Virus record (IMG/VR): IMGVR_UViG_3300042897_000129
Coordinates: 1 to 20,052 of that record
Origin: a virus
Strand: one strand, 5' to 3'
DNA: 20,052 bases
In this document: positions 1 to 5,665 of the stretch, piece by piece
Numbering within the stretch: position 1 is the stretch's first letter
How the letters are laid out: every line of letters begins with the position of its first letter
Notes under the pieces: generated by a model
Database searches by the model: none
What the model was told of the DNA's origin: nothing
What the model saw: the letters and a program-made list of their open reading frames with translations, nothing else
Made by a program: the position numbers and the translations under genes

Positions 1-1
1 A

Positions 2-862
2 TATGGATTAGAAGCAGATAGTGGTGGTAATTTAAAATGGCATTCTGCATCATTAGAATTAGTAGATCAGAAACAATCATATAGTATACGTGCTGCAGTT
101 GAAAAATCATTGGGTATAACTTTAAGTAATACAAGTTCAATTGAAATAAAACGAGTATTACATAATCCACCACCAGCAATCGTAAGATTCTTTGATCCAT
201 TTATCGGAACTGGTTTAGGTTCTCAACAAATGTTAGATGCATTTGGGTTTGGTGGAATGTCACCGTCGGTTAGTTTTATGATGATGCCTATATCATCTGA
301 CTTAATGAGATTGCAAAGTATTGAGTTTAATGACCAGATACGTAAATCACATTTTTCATTTGAATTGCATGGTGATGATATAAAAATATTCCCAATACCT
401 GGTACTCAGGGTAGTAGCGCAACTCAATATTTTGGTACTGTTTGGTTTGAATTTTTATTTGAAGAACAGAAGGCACACGATGCCGTCTTATTTGGTAATA
501 ACGCACTACTAACGGATGCGGTAAGTGATGCATCCAATATACCATATACATTCCAACCATATAGTACAATTAATGATATGGGGCGTTCCTGGATATTAAG
601 ATATGGAGCTGCAATGGTTAAAGAAATGTTAGGCTATGTTCGTGGTAAATATACCACTATTCCAATACCTGGCGCTGAAGTAACAATGAATGGCGCTGAA
701 CTAGTTTCACAAGGACAAGCTGAAAAAGAAGCATTGTTAGCTCAACTAAGAGAATTTCTGGGAAAGATGTCTAAAGAGAATATGTTAACTAGACAAAATG
801 CAGAATCGACTCAAATGAATGAAATGCTAGCTAAAGTTCCATTAAAAATATATGTTGGGTAA
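2..862 (+). CDS. 13: Neck protein, T4 gp13-like (5' partial)
   Basis: The reading frame is open from the first bases, so the true start lies upstream; 286 residues are visible, close to the roughly 309 of T4 gp13. In T4, gp13 and gp14 complete the portal vertex after DNA packaging and provide the docking site for the tail. The call rests on the C-terminal half: a W-x-x-x-Y-x-x-A-x-x-K-E-x-L-G stretch (from WILRYGAAMVKEMLGYVRGK), then IPIPGAEVTMNGAELVSQGQ, followed by a charged helical tail. This is the layout I know from gp13 proteins of T4-like environmental phages. The TTG at 110 is only an internal in-frame codon, because upstream codons are coding-like. The gp14-like gene follows 9 nt later and the gp15-like gene after that, matching T4 gene order 13-14-15, which is the strongest support. 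Family assignment is from memory of motifs, not a search. Confidence 0.75.
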   Translation, partial: YGLEADSGGNLKWHSASLELVDQKQSYSIRAAVEKSLGITLSNTSSIEIKRVLHNPPPAIVRFFDPFIGTGLGSQQMLDAFGFGGMSPSVSFMMMPISSDLMRLQSIEFNDQIRKSHFSFELHGDDIKIFPIPGTQGSSATQYFGTVWFEFLFEEQKAHDAVLFGNNALLTDAVSDASNIPYTFQPYSTINDMGRSWILRYGAAMVKEMLGYVRGKYTTIPIPGAEVTMNGAELVSQGQAEKEALLAQLREFLGKMSKENMLTRQNAESTQMNEMLAKVPLKIYVG

Positions 863-871
863 AGGTTAGCT

Positions 872-1390
872 ATGGCACTATTCGGAGGACGTAGAGATGC
901 ATTTTTTTTAGCATCAGTTAACAGAGAATTATTAAACGCAATTGTAGATACTGAAATAGAATTCTTTAAACTAATTATAGAACAAAGTGATTCTAATTTA
1001 TATGGAGAATCTGAATCAAAATCATTTTATAATTCAATACTAATTCCATGTTTAATAACAAAAGATGAAAAATCAGGTAAAATGGATGATTATGGTCATT
1101 CATATACACGTACATCGCAATTTGCTATTTCGCGTGATATATTGGAACGAGCTAACTTTTTTCCTGAGGTTGGTGATATTGTATTTTGGGATAATGAATA
1201 CTATGAGTTAGATGGTGTAGATGCAAATCAATACTTTGTTGGTAAAAATCCAGAAACATGGCCAAATGGTAGTAACCATGGTTATAGTGTTTCTGTTATA
1301 TGCAATGCACATGCAACTAGACAATCAGCTCAACAAATTAAAAATATTCGGTCCGGCGGTAATAATGATTTACCCGCATATAAACAATAA
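872..1390 (+). CDS. 14: Neck protein, T4 gp14-like
   Basis: A 172-residue protein, shorter than T4 gp14 (about 256). The diagnostic part is the centre to C-terminal half (residues about 96-130), where PEVGDIVFWDNEYYELDGVD is followed by NQYFVGKNPETW. T4 gp14 has the same order: an EGDLIYFP-type strand, an FEI-type strand, then a YQLG segment. In T4, gp14 joins gp13 in the neck that closes the head and accepts the tail. The ATG has an AAAGG-type ribosome site 7-10 nt upstream, and only 9 nt separate it from the gp13-like stop. The C-terminal 35 residues are polar and probably flexible. The conserved gene order and the downstream gp15-like gene raise confidence. The N-terminal 80 residues alone would not be recognisable. 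Confidence 0.7.
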   Translation: MALFGGRRDAFFLASVNRELLNAIVDTEIEFFKLIIEQSDSNLYGESESKSFYNSILIPCLITKDEKSGKMDDYGHSYTRTSQFAISRDILERANFFPEVGDIVFWDNEYYELDGVDANQYFVGKNPETWPNGSNHGYSVSVICNAHATRQSAQQIKNIRSGGNNDLPAYKQ

Positions 1391-1399
1391 AGGAGGTGA
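1390..1399 (+). promoter_or_regulatory. Exceptionally strong Shine-Dalgarno site
   Basis: AAGGAGGTGA lies just upstream of the gp15-like start and complements ten consecutive bases of the bacterial 16S rRNA 3' end. Most other genes in the window have only AGGA, AAGG or AGGAG. The site overlaps the last base of the gp14-like stop codon. It fixes the ATG at 1403 as the gp15 start and implies strong initiation on the shared transcript. Confidence 0.85.
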
Positions 1400-1402
1400 C
1401 TT

Positions 1403-2629
1403 ATGTCACGTATTAATAGAGAAGATATTGATCGTAAAACAAATAAACCAAATCCGTCTACAACAGAAGGATTTACCCCTGACATTCGTTTAAATCGAGC
1501 AAATCAAGTACGACGCGATGATGATGTTATCAAAAGTAATCAGCGAAGTATATATGATATTGATTATGCAATGAAAGCATTTATTGATAAAGAGATACAA
1601 CCACAAATTATTGATAATAAAATAATCATTCCAGTACCTGTTATATTTGCTAACGGTGAAAAATGGGACAATGTGCGTCGGTTAGGGTATATGCGAGATG
1701 AAAAGGGGATGTTACAATCGCCATCAATTATGCTTAAAAGAAATAGTTTTTCGGAACGAGATTCTTATAAGACTTTAGATGTTAATAGAAATCCATCGAA
1801 CAATTATATGATACATCGTAATCCATATAATGCAAGAAATAGGTACGAAGATAGGTTATTTCCATTTCCATTAGCACAATTAGCTCCGTCATTACCTGTA
1901 TACGTCGTAGATATACCAAAATATATTACAGTAGAATATGATATGATGATTTGGTGTGATTTTAGCACACAATTAAATGAATTGGTTAATCAAATATTTA
2001 CATACAATCGTTTTAGTTGGGGCGTTGGTGAAAACAGATATCATACGACATTGGGTGCTGTAACATTTGAAACGGTTAATACAGTCGGTGAGGATAGATT
2101 AGTGAGAGCATCAATTCCGATGACTGTATTAGGTACATTGCAGAATGAACATGAGATGCGGGTATCATCTATTAAAAAAATGTATTCTATTAAAAAATTA
2201 ACATTTGAAACTGTAATTGAAACTGCTATTAGTATATTCGATACGACAACGGTACCATTACGATTAATAACACACCAATCAGACATATTATCCGGTGGTA
2301 GTGTTACTGTCTCAACTAATGGAAATAATATTAGTATCGATGCAAATGCGATGATGTATTTAACCATGTTGAGCGATAAACAAGCATTTAGAACTAATAA
2401 TACAACAGTAACGGTAACGGGTACTGCTAAGATTAATCCAGTAACATTTGTAACTGCTACGGTTAATGAATTTGATATATATATTAACGGACAATATATT
2501 GATAAAGTTTGTTATACATGGACACCTAGTGACATTACATCAACGCAAACAATTACATTTGATACAACTGCATTAGGCTATCCGATTGATGTTAATGATT
2601 TGATAATTATAAATGGAAGGTGGGCATAA
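1403..2629 (+). CDS. 15: Tail terminator / sheath stabiliser, T4 gp15-like, with C-terminal extension
   Basis: A 408-residue protein, against about 272 for T4 gp15. T4 gp15 forms the hexameric ring that caps the finished tail tube and sheath and connects to the neck. Residues about 55-290 carry the family layout. IPVPVIFANGEKW matches the gp15 IRVPITYASKEH-type strand. RYEDRLFPFPLAQLAPSLPV and a YDMMIWCDFSTQLNELVNQI segment follow; the latter parallels the gp15 YELSIFTRYEDDMFQIVEQI region. The last 130 residues or so are extra: a Thr/Asn-rich beta segment ending in FDIYINGQYIDKVCYTW and a final VNDLIIINGRW strand, resembling a small beta-sandwich found at fibre C-termini. The start is set by the strong ribosome site. 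The stop overlaps the next ATG (TAATG), so the next gene is probably translationally coupled. Neck order 13-14-15 supports the call; the role of the extension is unknown. Confidence 0.75.
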   Translation: MSRINREDIDRKTNKPNPSTTEGFTPDIRLNRANQVRRDDDVIKSNQRSIYDIDYAMKAFIDKEIQPQIIDNKIIIPVPVIFANGEKWDNVRRLGYMRDEKGMLQSPSIMLKRNSFSERDSYKTLDVNRNPSNNYMIHRNPYNARNRYEDRLFPFPLAQLAPSLPVYVVDIPKYITVEYDMMIWCDFSTQLNELVNQIFTYNRFSWGVGENRYHTTLGAVTFETVNTVGEDRLVRASIPMTVLGTLQNEHEMRVSSIKKMYSIKKLTFETVIETAISIFDTTTVPLRLITHQSDILSGGSVTVSTNGNNISIDANAMMYLTMLSDKQAFRTNNTTVTVTGTAKINPVTFVTATVNEFDIYINGQYIDKVCYTWTPSDITSTQTITFDTTALGYPIDVNDLIIINGRWA

Positions 2630-2946
2630 TGACATATACTAGACAATTTAAACCATCACAATTAATACCGGGCTTATTATATGATATAACAGCATCATAT
2701 GCGGTTACCGCATCATATGTACAAGGAATGGATTTAGAACCATATCGTATTATATCTGGTAGTACAACAGCAGCCGTTAACCCAACTGATAAAATATTTT
2801 TAATTAAACAAGGTACGACACCAGTACTGACTATAACACAAAGTGGTGTTGTGATATTAGCAACTCAATCTGCAGAAATCACCGGGTCGGCTCAAATTGG
2901 GGGTATTTATTTTACTTCTAGTTCATTTTTTATAGGATTGGAATAA
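2629..2946 (+). CDS. Small structural/fibre-associated protein with ASY motifs
   Basis: A 105-residue protein. The ATG at 2629 is preferred over an in-frame GTG at 2620 because GGAAGG sits 9 nt upstream and the ATG shares a base with the gp15 stop. It begins MTYTRQFKPSQLIPGLLYDI and then has TASYAVTASY, the same ASYA motif that recurs in the two larger fibres downstream. The rest is predicted beta: two segments resembling the AVLTI / SGVVILA strands of fibre shafts, then EITGSAQIGG. No signal peptide, membrane helix or enzymatic motif is visible. Its position at the head of the cassette and the shared repeat suggest a minor virion or fibre component. The exact function is unknown. Confidence 0.6.
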   Translation: MTYTRQFKPSQLIPGLLYDITASYAVTASYVQGMDLEPYRIISGSTTAAVNPTDKIFLIKQGTTPVLTITQSGVVILATQSAEITGSAQIGGIYFTSSSFFIGLE

Positions 2947-2951
2947 TAACG

Positions 2952-2967
2952 ATATTTATATATAAAA
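2952..2967 (+). promoter_or_regulatory. Candidate late promoter (ATATTTAT element)
   Basis: ATATTTAT followed directly by ATATAAAA lies 37 nt before the first WKKVIVSGS fibre gene, in a 42-nt gap. The same octamer recurs in five other intergenic gaps. TATTTATA within it is the exact reverse complement of the T4 late -10 box TATAAATA. The promoter role is inferred from recurrence and position. Confidence 0.5.
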
Positions 2968-2988
2968 TTAAGATAGGAATGAAATAAC

Positions 2989-3771
2989 ATGGCAGAATGG
3001 AAAAAAGTCATTGTCTCCGGTAGTGCCGGAAATTTATCTACAATACAAGTTGATAATTTAACATCGGGACAAGTAGTAATAGGAGGCGGATCTGGTAGTA
3101 TACTATCAACTACCGCAATTAATGGTACGGGTACAATTGTTGCAACAACAGGTGCAACGGGTTTATCACATTCAGGATCATTCTCAGGATCATTTATTGG
3201 TAATGGTAGTGGGTTAACGGGATTAGCAACAACATTAACTGTATCAGGTTCTTCTGGTGCCGGTGGTACTACTATATCATTAGGTTCACAAACGTTGAAT
3301 ATTATAGGTACGACTAATCAAATTGCAACTTCTGCTAGTGCACAGACAGTAACAATTAGTTTACCAACAAATGTTACAATACCTAATAATTTAACAGTAA
3401 CTGGTGATTTATTTGTTAATGGTACTACTACAACTATTAACACAACTGATTTATACATAGAAGATAAATTTATAGTATTAGCTTCTGGCTCTGCTGCATC
3501 AGGTGATGCTGGTATTATAGTTGATAGAGGTTCTGATGTTAACTTAAATATTGCATTTGGTTTCGATAATGATACAGATCGATGGGGATTCCAGAATGGA
3601 GTAACCGATTCGACAAATGCAATGACAATTGGTACTAACGGAAATAGTGCATTTGCTGGTATAGTATTTACAGAAACGGCTCATACCAGTACAAAACCAA
3701 TTACTGGTGAATTTGTTAAAGAAGGTGCAATTTATACTGCAACAGATGGTACAATTTGGATGTATTCATAA
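2989..3771 (+). CDS. Tail fibre-like structural protein (WKKVIVSGS type 1)
   Basis: A 260-residue, Gly/Ser/Thr/Asn-rich protein with the look of a trimeric fibre shaft. It opens MAEWKKVIVSGSAGNLSTIQ, a start shared with the SHAEG fibre downstream. Residues about 59-80 hold SGSFSGSFIGNGSGLTGL, a module common in phage fibres. Residues about 125-165 hold a TNVTIPNNLTVTGDLFVNGT stretch leading into TTTINTTDLYIEDKFIVLA, a beta-repeat I recognise from fibres of T4-like environmental phages. The protein ends in an FVKEGAIYTATDGTIWMYS-type strand. A TAGGAA ribosome site precedes the ATG, and a candidate promoter lies in the gap. No cysteine-rich, enzymatic or intramolecular chaperone region is seen. 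Whether it forms a long tail fibre, whisker or other virion fibre cannot be told from sequence. Confidence 0.7.
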   Translation: MAEWKKVIVSGSAGNLSTIQVDNLTSGQVVIGGGSGSILSTTAINGTGTIVATTGATGLSHSGSFSGSFIGNGSGLTGLATTLTVSGSSGAGGTTISLGSQTLNIIGTTNQIATSASAQTVTISLPTNVTIPNNLTVTGDLFVNGTTTTINTTDLYIEDKFIVLASGSAASGDAGIIVDRGSDVNLNIAFGFDNDTDRWGFQNGVTDSTNAMTIGTNGNSAFAGIVFTETAHTSTKPITGEFVKEGAIYTATDGTIWMYS

Positions 3772-3791
3772 ATTAATTTTGAATAGGTTAT

Positions 3792-3986
3792 ATGTCTATT
3801 ATAAATAAACTAAATAATAATTCCTCTCCGGTTACTCAAACTAATCGGGAGGAATATATTTTAATTCAGCAAGAAATTGAGTACTTGTTAGAATTAATTA
3901 AAAATTCAATGTTCAAAGGTGAACAATTAGAAACGATATATAATATAGTATACAAGTTACAGCAACAATATGTATCACAAAAATAA
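3792..3986 (+). CDS. Small helical protein of unknown function
   Basis: A 64-residue protein with a weak ribosome site (ATAGG, about 7 nt upstream). After a polar N-terminus it is almost entirely predicted helix: REEYILIQQEIEYLLELIKN, a short FKGEQLE turn, then IYNIVYKLQQQYV. This looks like a helix-turn-helix hairpin with a hydrophobic heptad face. It lies 20 nt after a fibre gene and 6 nt before another small helical gene. I recall similar tiny proteins beside structural genes of marine T4-like phages, but no function is known to me. A minor virion or assembly role is only a guess. Confidence 0.6.
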   Translation: MSIINKLNNNSSPVTQTNREEYILIQQEIEYLLELIKNSMFKGEQLETIYNIVYKLQQQYVSQK

Positions 3987-3992
3987 CAAGTT

Positions 3993-4163
3993 ATGTTTAC
4001 AGCACAAGATTTAAGTATATTGCGTCAAGCATTAGATATAATCACAATAACAGGTAAAGATGCAAAATATATTGCATCGCTTCAAATTAAAATTGAACAA
4101 GAATTAGATAACACAGTTCAATCAACACAACCAACTCCAGAAAAATCTCCAAGTAAAAAGTAA
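3993..4163 (+). CDS. Small helical protein of unknown function (56 aa)
   Basis: A 56-residue gene starting MFTAQDLSILRQALDIITIT and continuing GKDAKYIASLQIKIEQELDN, with a Pro/Ser/Lys tail PTPEKSPSKK. It starts 6 nt after the stop of the preceding small gene, and the frame is closed by TAA. Codon use (TTA, CAA, GCA) matches its neighbours. Two amphipathic helices are separated by GKDAKY, a size and layout like the preceding gene product, so the pair may be related or act together. There is no clear ribosome site (only AACAAG), so translation may be coupled to the upstream gene. Function unknown. Confidence 0.6.
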   Translation: MFTAQDLSILRQALDIITITGKDAKYIASLQIKIEQELDNTVQSTQPTPEKSPSKK

Positions 4164-4182
4164 CGGTATTTTATAGTATTTC

Positions 4183-4199
4183 ATATTTATTTATAAATA
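4183..4199 (+). promoter_or_regulatory. Candidate late promoter with perfect T4 late box
   Basis: The element ATATTTAT is followed at once by TTATAAATA, which contains TATAAATA (4192-4199), the exact T4 late -10 consensus on the coding strand. It lies upstream of the SHAEG-repeat fibre, with an unusually long leader of nearly 80 nt between box and start. It is the best individual promoter candidate in the window. Confidence 0.6.
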
Positions 4200-4200
4200 G

Positions 4201-4278
4201 TATTGTTGGCCGCAAGGAAGTAGGCACACGCACGGCATAAGTGTATGTAACTAACCACAATATATAAAGGAATATAAT
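4201..4278 (+). other. GC-rich leader, possible structured 5' UTR
   Basis: Between the late promoter and the fibre start is a leader whose core (4205-4257) is about half G+C by count (27 of 53), well above the surrounding sequence. Short pairings are possible: GTTGG (4205-4209) with CTAAC (4251-4255), GCCG (4209-4212) with CGGC (4233-4236), and ACAC (4226-4229) with GTGT (4241-4244). No single long hairpin is visible. It does not code: the only notable frame stops at a TAA around 4238 and uses CGC and ACG codons foreign to the phage. The leader ends with AAAGGA before the ATG. Confidence 0.4.
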
Positions 4279-5361
4279 ATGCCGTCATGGAAAAAAGTAA
4301 TTGTCTCGGGGTCTGATGCTTCGTTAAATTCATTAAATGTTGAAACATATGTAATTATATCCGGGTCGTTACAAAACGGGTCTAATACAAATGCATCTGG
4401 TTCATATTCCCATGCCGAAGGCGCTGCTACTACATCATCTGGTGATTATTCCCATGCAGAAGGCTTCAGGACTAAAGCTTCTGGTTCATTTTCGCACGCA
4501 GAAGGTAATAGTTCATTTGCAATTGGTTCATATTCCCATGCAGAAGGAACGAGTACTCAAGCAAATGGAACTAATGCACACTCAGAAGGTCAAAATACAA
4601 ATGCAGCAGGTGACGGATCGCATTCAGAAGGATCTAATACACAAGCATCTGGTGATTCTTCCCACACCGAAGGTGTTGGTACAAATGCAATAGGTGGTGC
4701 ATCGCACGCAGAGGGTGAGTCGACATTAACTATCGGCTATGCATCGCACGCTGAAGGATATTACACTGTAGCATCGGGTTCATACCAACATGTTCAAGGT
4801 CAATATAATCAATCTTCATCTGCACAGTCAGCATTCATTATAGGTAATGGTACGAGTGATATTAGCCGGTCCAATCTAGTATTTGCATCTGGATCTACTT
4901 TCCAAGTTACTGGGTCTATTATTGCATCGGCAGGATTCACCGGATCATTACAAGGTACTGCATCATATGCATTAACAGCATCATATGCATTAAATTCTGC
5001 GGGTGGTGGTGGTAGTACCGGTTCATTGCTAACCACCGCTTCATTTTCAGATCCAATTATCACATTTACAAAAGGAGATGGTTCTACATTTGGTGTAGAT
5101 TTAACCGGACTTCAACAAACAAGTCCGATTGCTGCTTATTACACATTAACATCATCTGTATTATCTGGCACTATAATTTCATTGCCAAACGGATTGACAT
5201 ATGTTAGTTCATCAGTATATGAATTTTTAGAAGTGCATGTTAATGGATTACAATTAAGATATAATATAGATTATATACCGATGAGTACATCATCAGTAAA
5301 ATATCTACTATCAATACCAACCGAATCAGAATTAATATATAAAAGTTATAAAAGGCCATAA
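4279..5361 (+). CDS. Fibre protein with YadA-like SHAEG beta-roll repeats (WKKVIVSGS type 2)
   Basis: A 360-residue adhesin/fibre. It starts MPSWKKVIVSGSDASLNSLN, matching the N-terminus of the fibre gene about 1.3 kb upstream. Residues 44-169 are nine 14-residue repeats of the form S-H-A/S/T-E-G-x-x-T-x-x-x-G-x-x. A partial repeat lies in front and a degenerate QHVQGQYN copy behind. The pattern matches the left-handed parallel beta-roll of YadA/Hep_Hag trimeric adhesin heads. Then come FTGSLQGTASYALTASYALN and a TGSLLTTASF...FTKGD module shared with the 1217-aa fibre. The C-terminus ends EFLEVHVNGLQLRYNIDYIP, a small beta domain seen at phage fibre tips. The ribosome site is AAAGGA. The product is probably trimeric; its receptor is unknown. 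Confidence 0.75.
   Translation: MPSWKKVIVSGSDASLNSLNVETYVIISGSLQNGSNTNASGSYSHAEGAATTSSGDYSHAEGFRTKASGSFSHAEGNSSFAIGSYSHAEGTSTQANGTNAHSEGQNTNAAGDGSHSEGSNTQASGDSSHTEGVGTNAIGGASHAEGESTLTIGYASHAEGYYTVASGSYQHVQGQYNQSSSAQSAFIIGNGTSDISRSNLVFASGSTFQVTGSIIASAGFTGSLQGTASYALTASYALNSAGGGGSTGSLLTTASFSDPIITFTKGDGSTFGVDLTGLQQTSPIAAYYTLTSSVLSGTIISLPNGLTYVSSSVYEFLEVHVNGLQLRYNIDYIPMSTSSVKYLLSIPTESELIYKSYKRP
4408..4785 (+). repeat. Nine 42-bp coding repeats (SHAEG, 14 residues)
   Basis: Nine in-frame 42-nt units encode SHAEG or variants (HSEG, HTEG) at exact 14-residue spacing. At the DNA level the TCNCAYGC core and GAAGG are kept while third positions vary (CCC-CAT-GCC, TCG-CAC-GCA). This implies old, selected repeats, not a fresh duplication. 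The period fits one coil of a YadA-type beta-roll. Confidence 0.9.
5017..5106 (+). repeat. Fibre module copy A (TGSLLTTASF...FTKGD)
   Basis: These thirty codons are paralogous to 10830-10919 in the 1217-aa fibre, with 24 of 30 residues identical and the stretch TCATTGCTAACCAC identical in DNA. Both copies sit beside ASYAL repeats, so the two fibres have exchanged or duplicated a module. Confidence 0.85.
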
Positions 5362-5364
5362 ATT

Positions 5365-5664
5365 ATGAATATATCACCAATACCAATGATTAGATTAGAA
5401 GAATTATTACCAATGCCAATGATGTTTTTATATGGATGTCTACGGCAAGGGCAAATTAATGTTGATCGAGAAAATCAATTAATTACAATTTCAGAAATAC
5501 CATATGATGTGAATATGTTAGATTCATACATGATCCGGTTAGATCAATATCAGGCGGAATATACATCTAAATTAGAATCGATTGGTTCTGAAATATCTTC
5601 TAATGAATTACAAATGTTCAATTCAATTCGAGAAATATATTCGGACATAAAAGCATTTATATAA
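5365..5664 (+). CDS. Hypothetical protein, 99 aa
   Basis: It starts 3 nt after the SHAEG fibre stop (weak AAAGG upstream). Its stop is one nucleotide from the start of the 1539-aa gene, so the three are probably co-translated. The N-terminus is Met/Pro/Leu-rich (MNISPIPMIRLEELLPMPMM), followed by FLYGCLRQGQINVDRENQLI and a helical C-terminal half with a charged, coiled-coil-like pattern (LDQYQAEYTSKLESIGSEIS). No signal peptide is convincing. I do not recognise the family. Position between two large fibre genes would suit a fibre-linking or assembly protein, but nothing in the sequence proves it. Confidence 0.55.
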   Translation: MNISPIPMIRLEELLPMPMMFLYGCLRQGQINVDRENQLITISEIPYDVNMLDSYMIRLDQYQAEYTSKLESIGSEISSNELQMFNSIREIYSDIKAFI

Positions 5665-5665
5665 T

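Noticed and set aside
110-862. TTG at 110 as the start of the first gene
   Set aside because: The same frame is open and coding-like back to position 2, and the family is longer, so 110 is an internal codon of a 5'-truncated gene.
1221-1493. Plus-strand frame spanning the gp14/gp15 junction
   Set aside because: It overlaps two well-supported genes in another frame and has no start signal or family resemblance.
2620-2628. GTG at 2620 as the start of the 105-aa gene
   Set aside because: It overlaps the ribosome site GGAAGG itself. The ATG at 2629 has proper spacing and couples to the gp15 stop.
4201-4278. tRNA gene in the GC-rich leader
   Set aside because: There is no acceptor stem, T-loop (GTTCGA-type) or anticodon arm, and the helices do not fit a cloverleaf.
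4391-4693. Plus-strand frame inside the SHAEG repeats
   Set aside because: It is an out-of-frame reading of the 42-bp repeats (His/Lys/Leu periodicity) with no start signal.
4408-4785. CRISPR-like array
   Set aside because: The 42-bp periodicity is in-frame coding repeat with no unique spacers.
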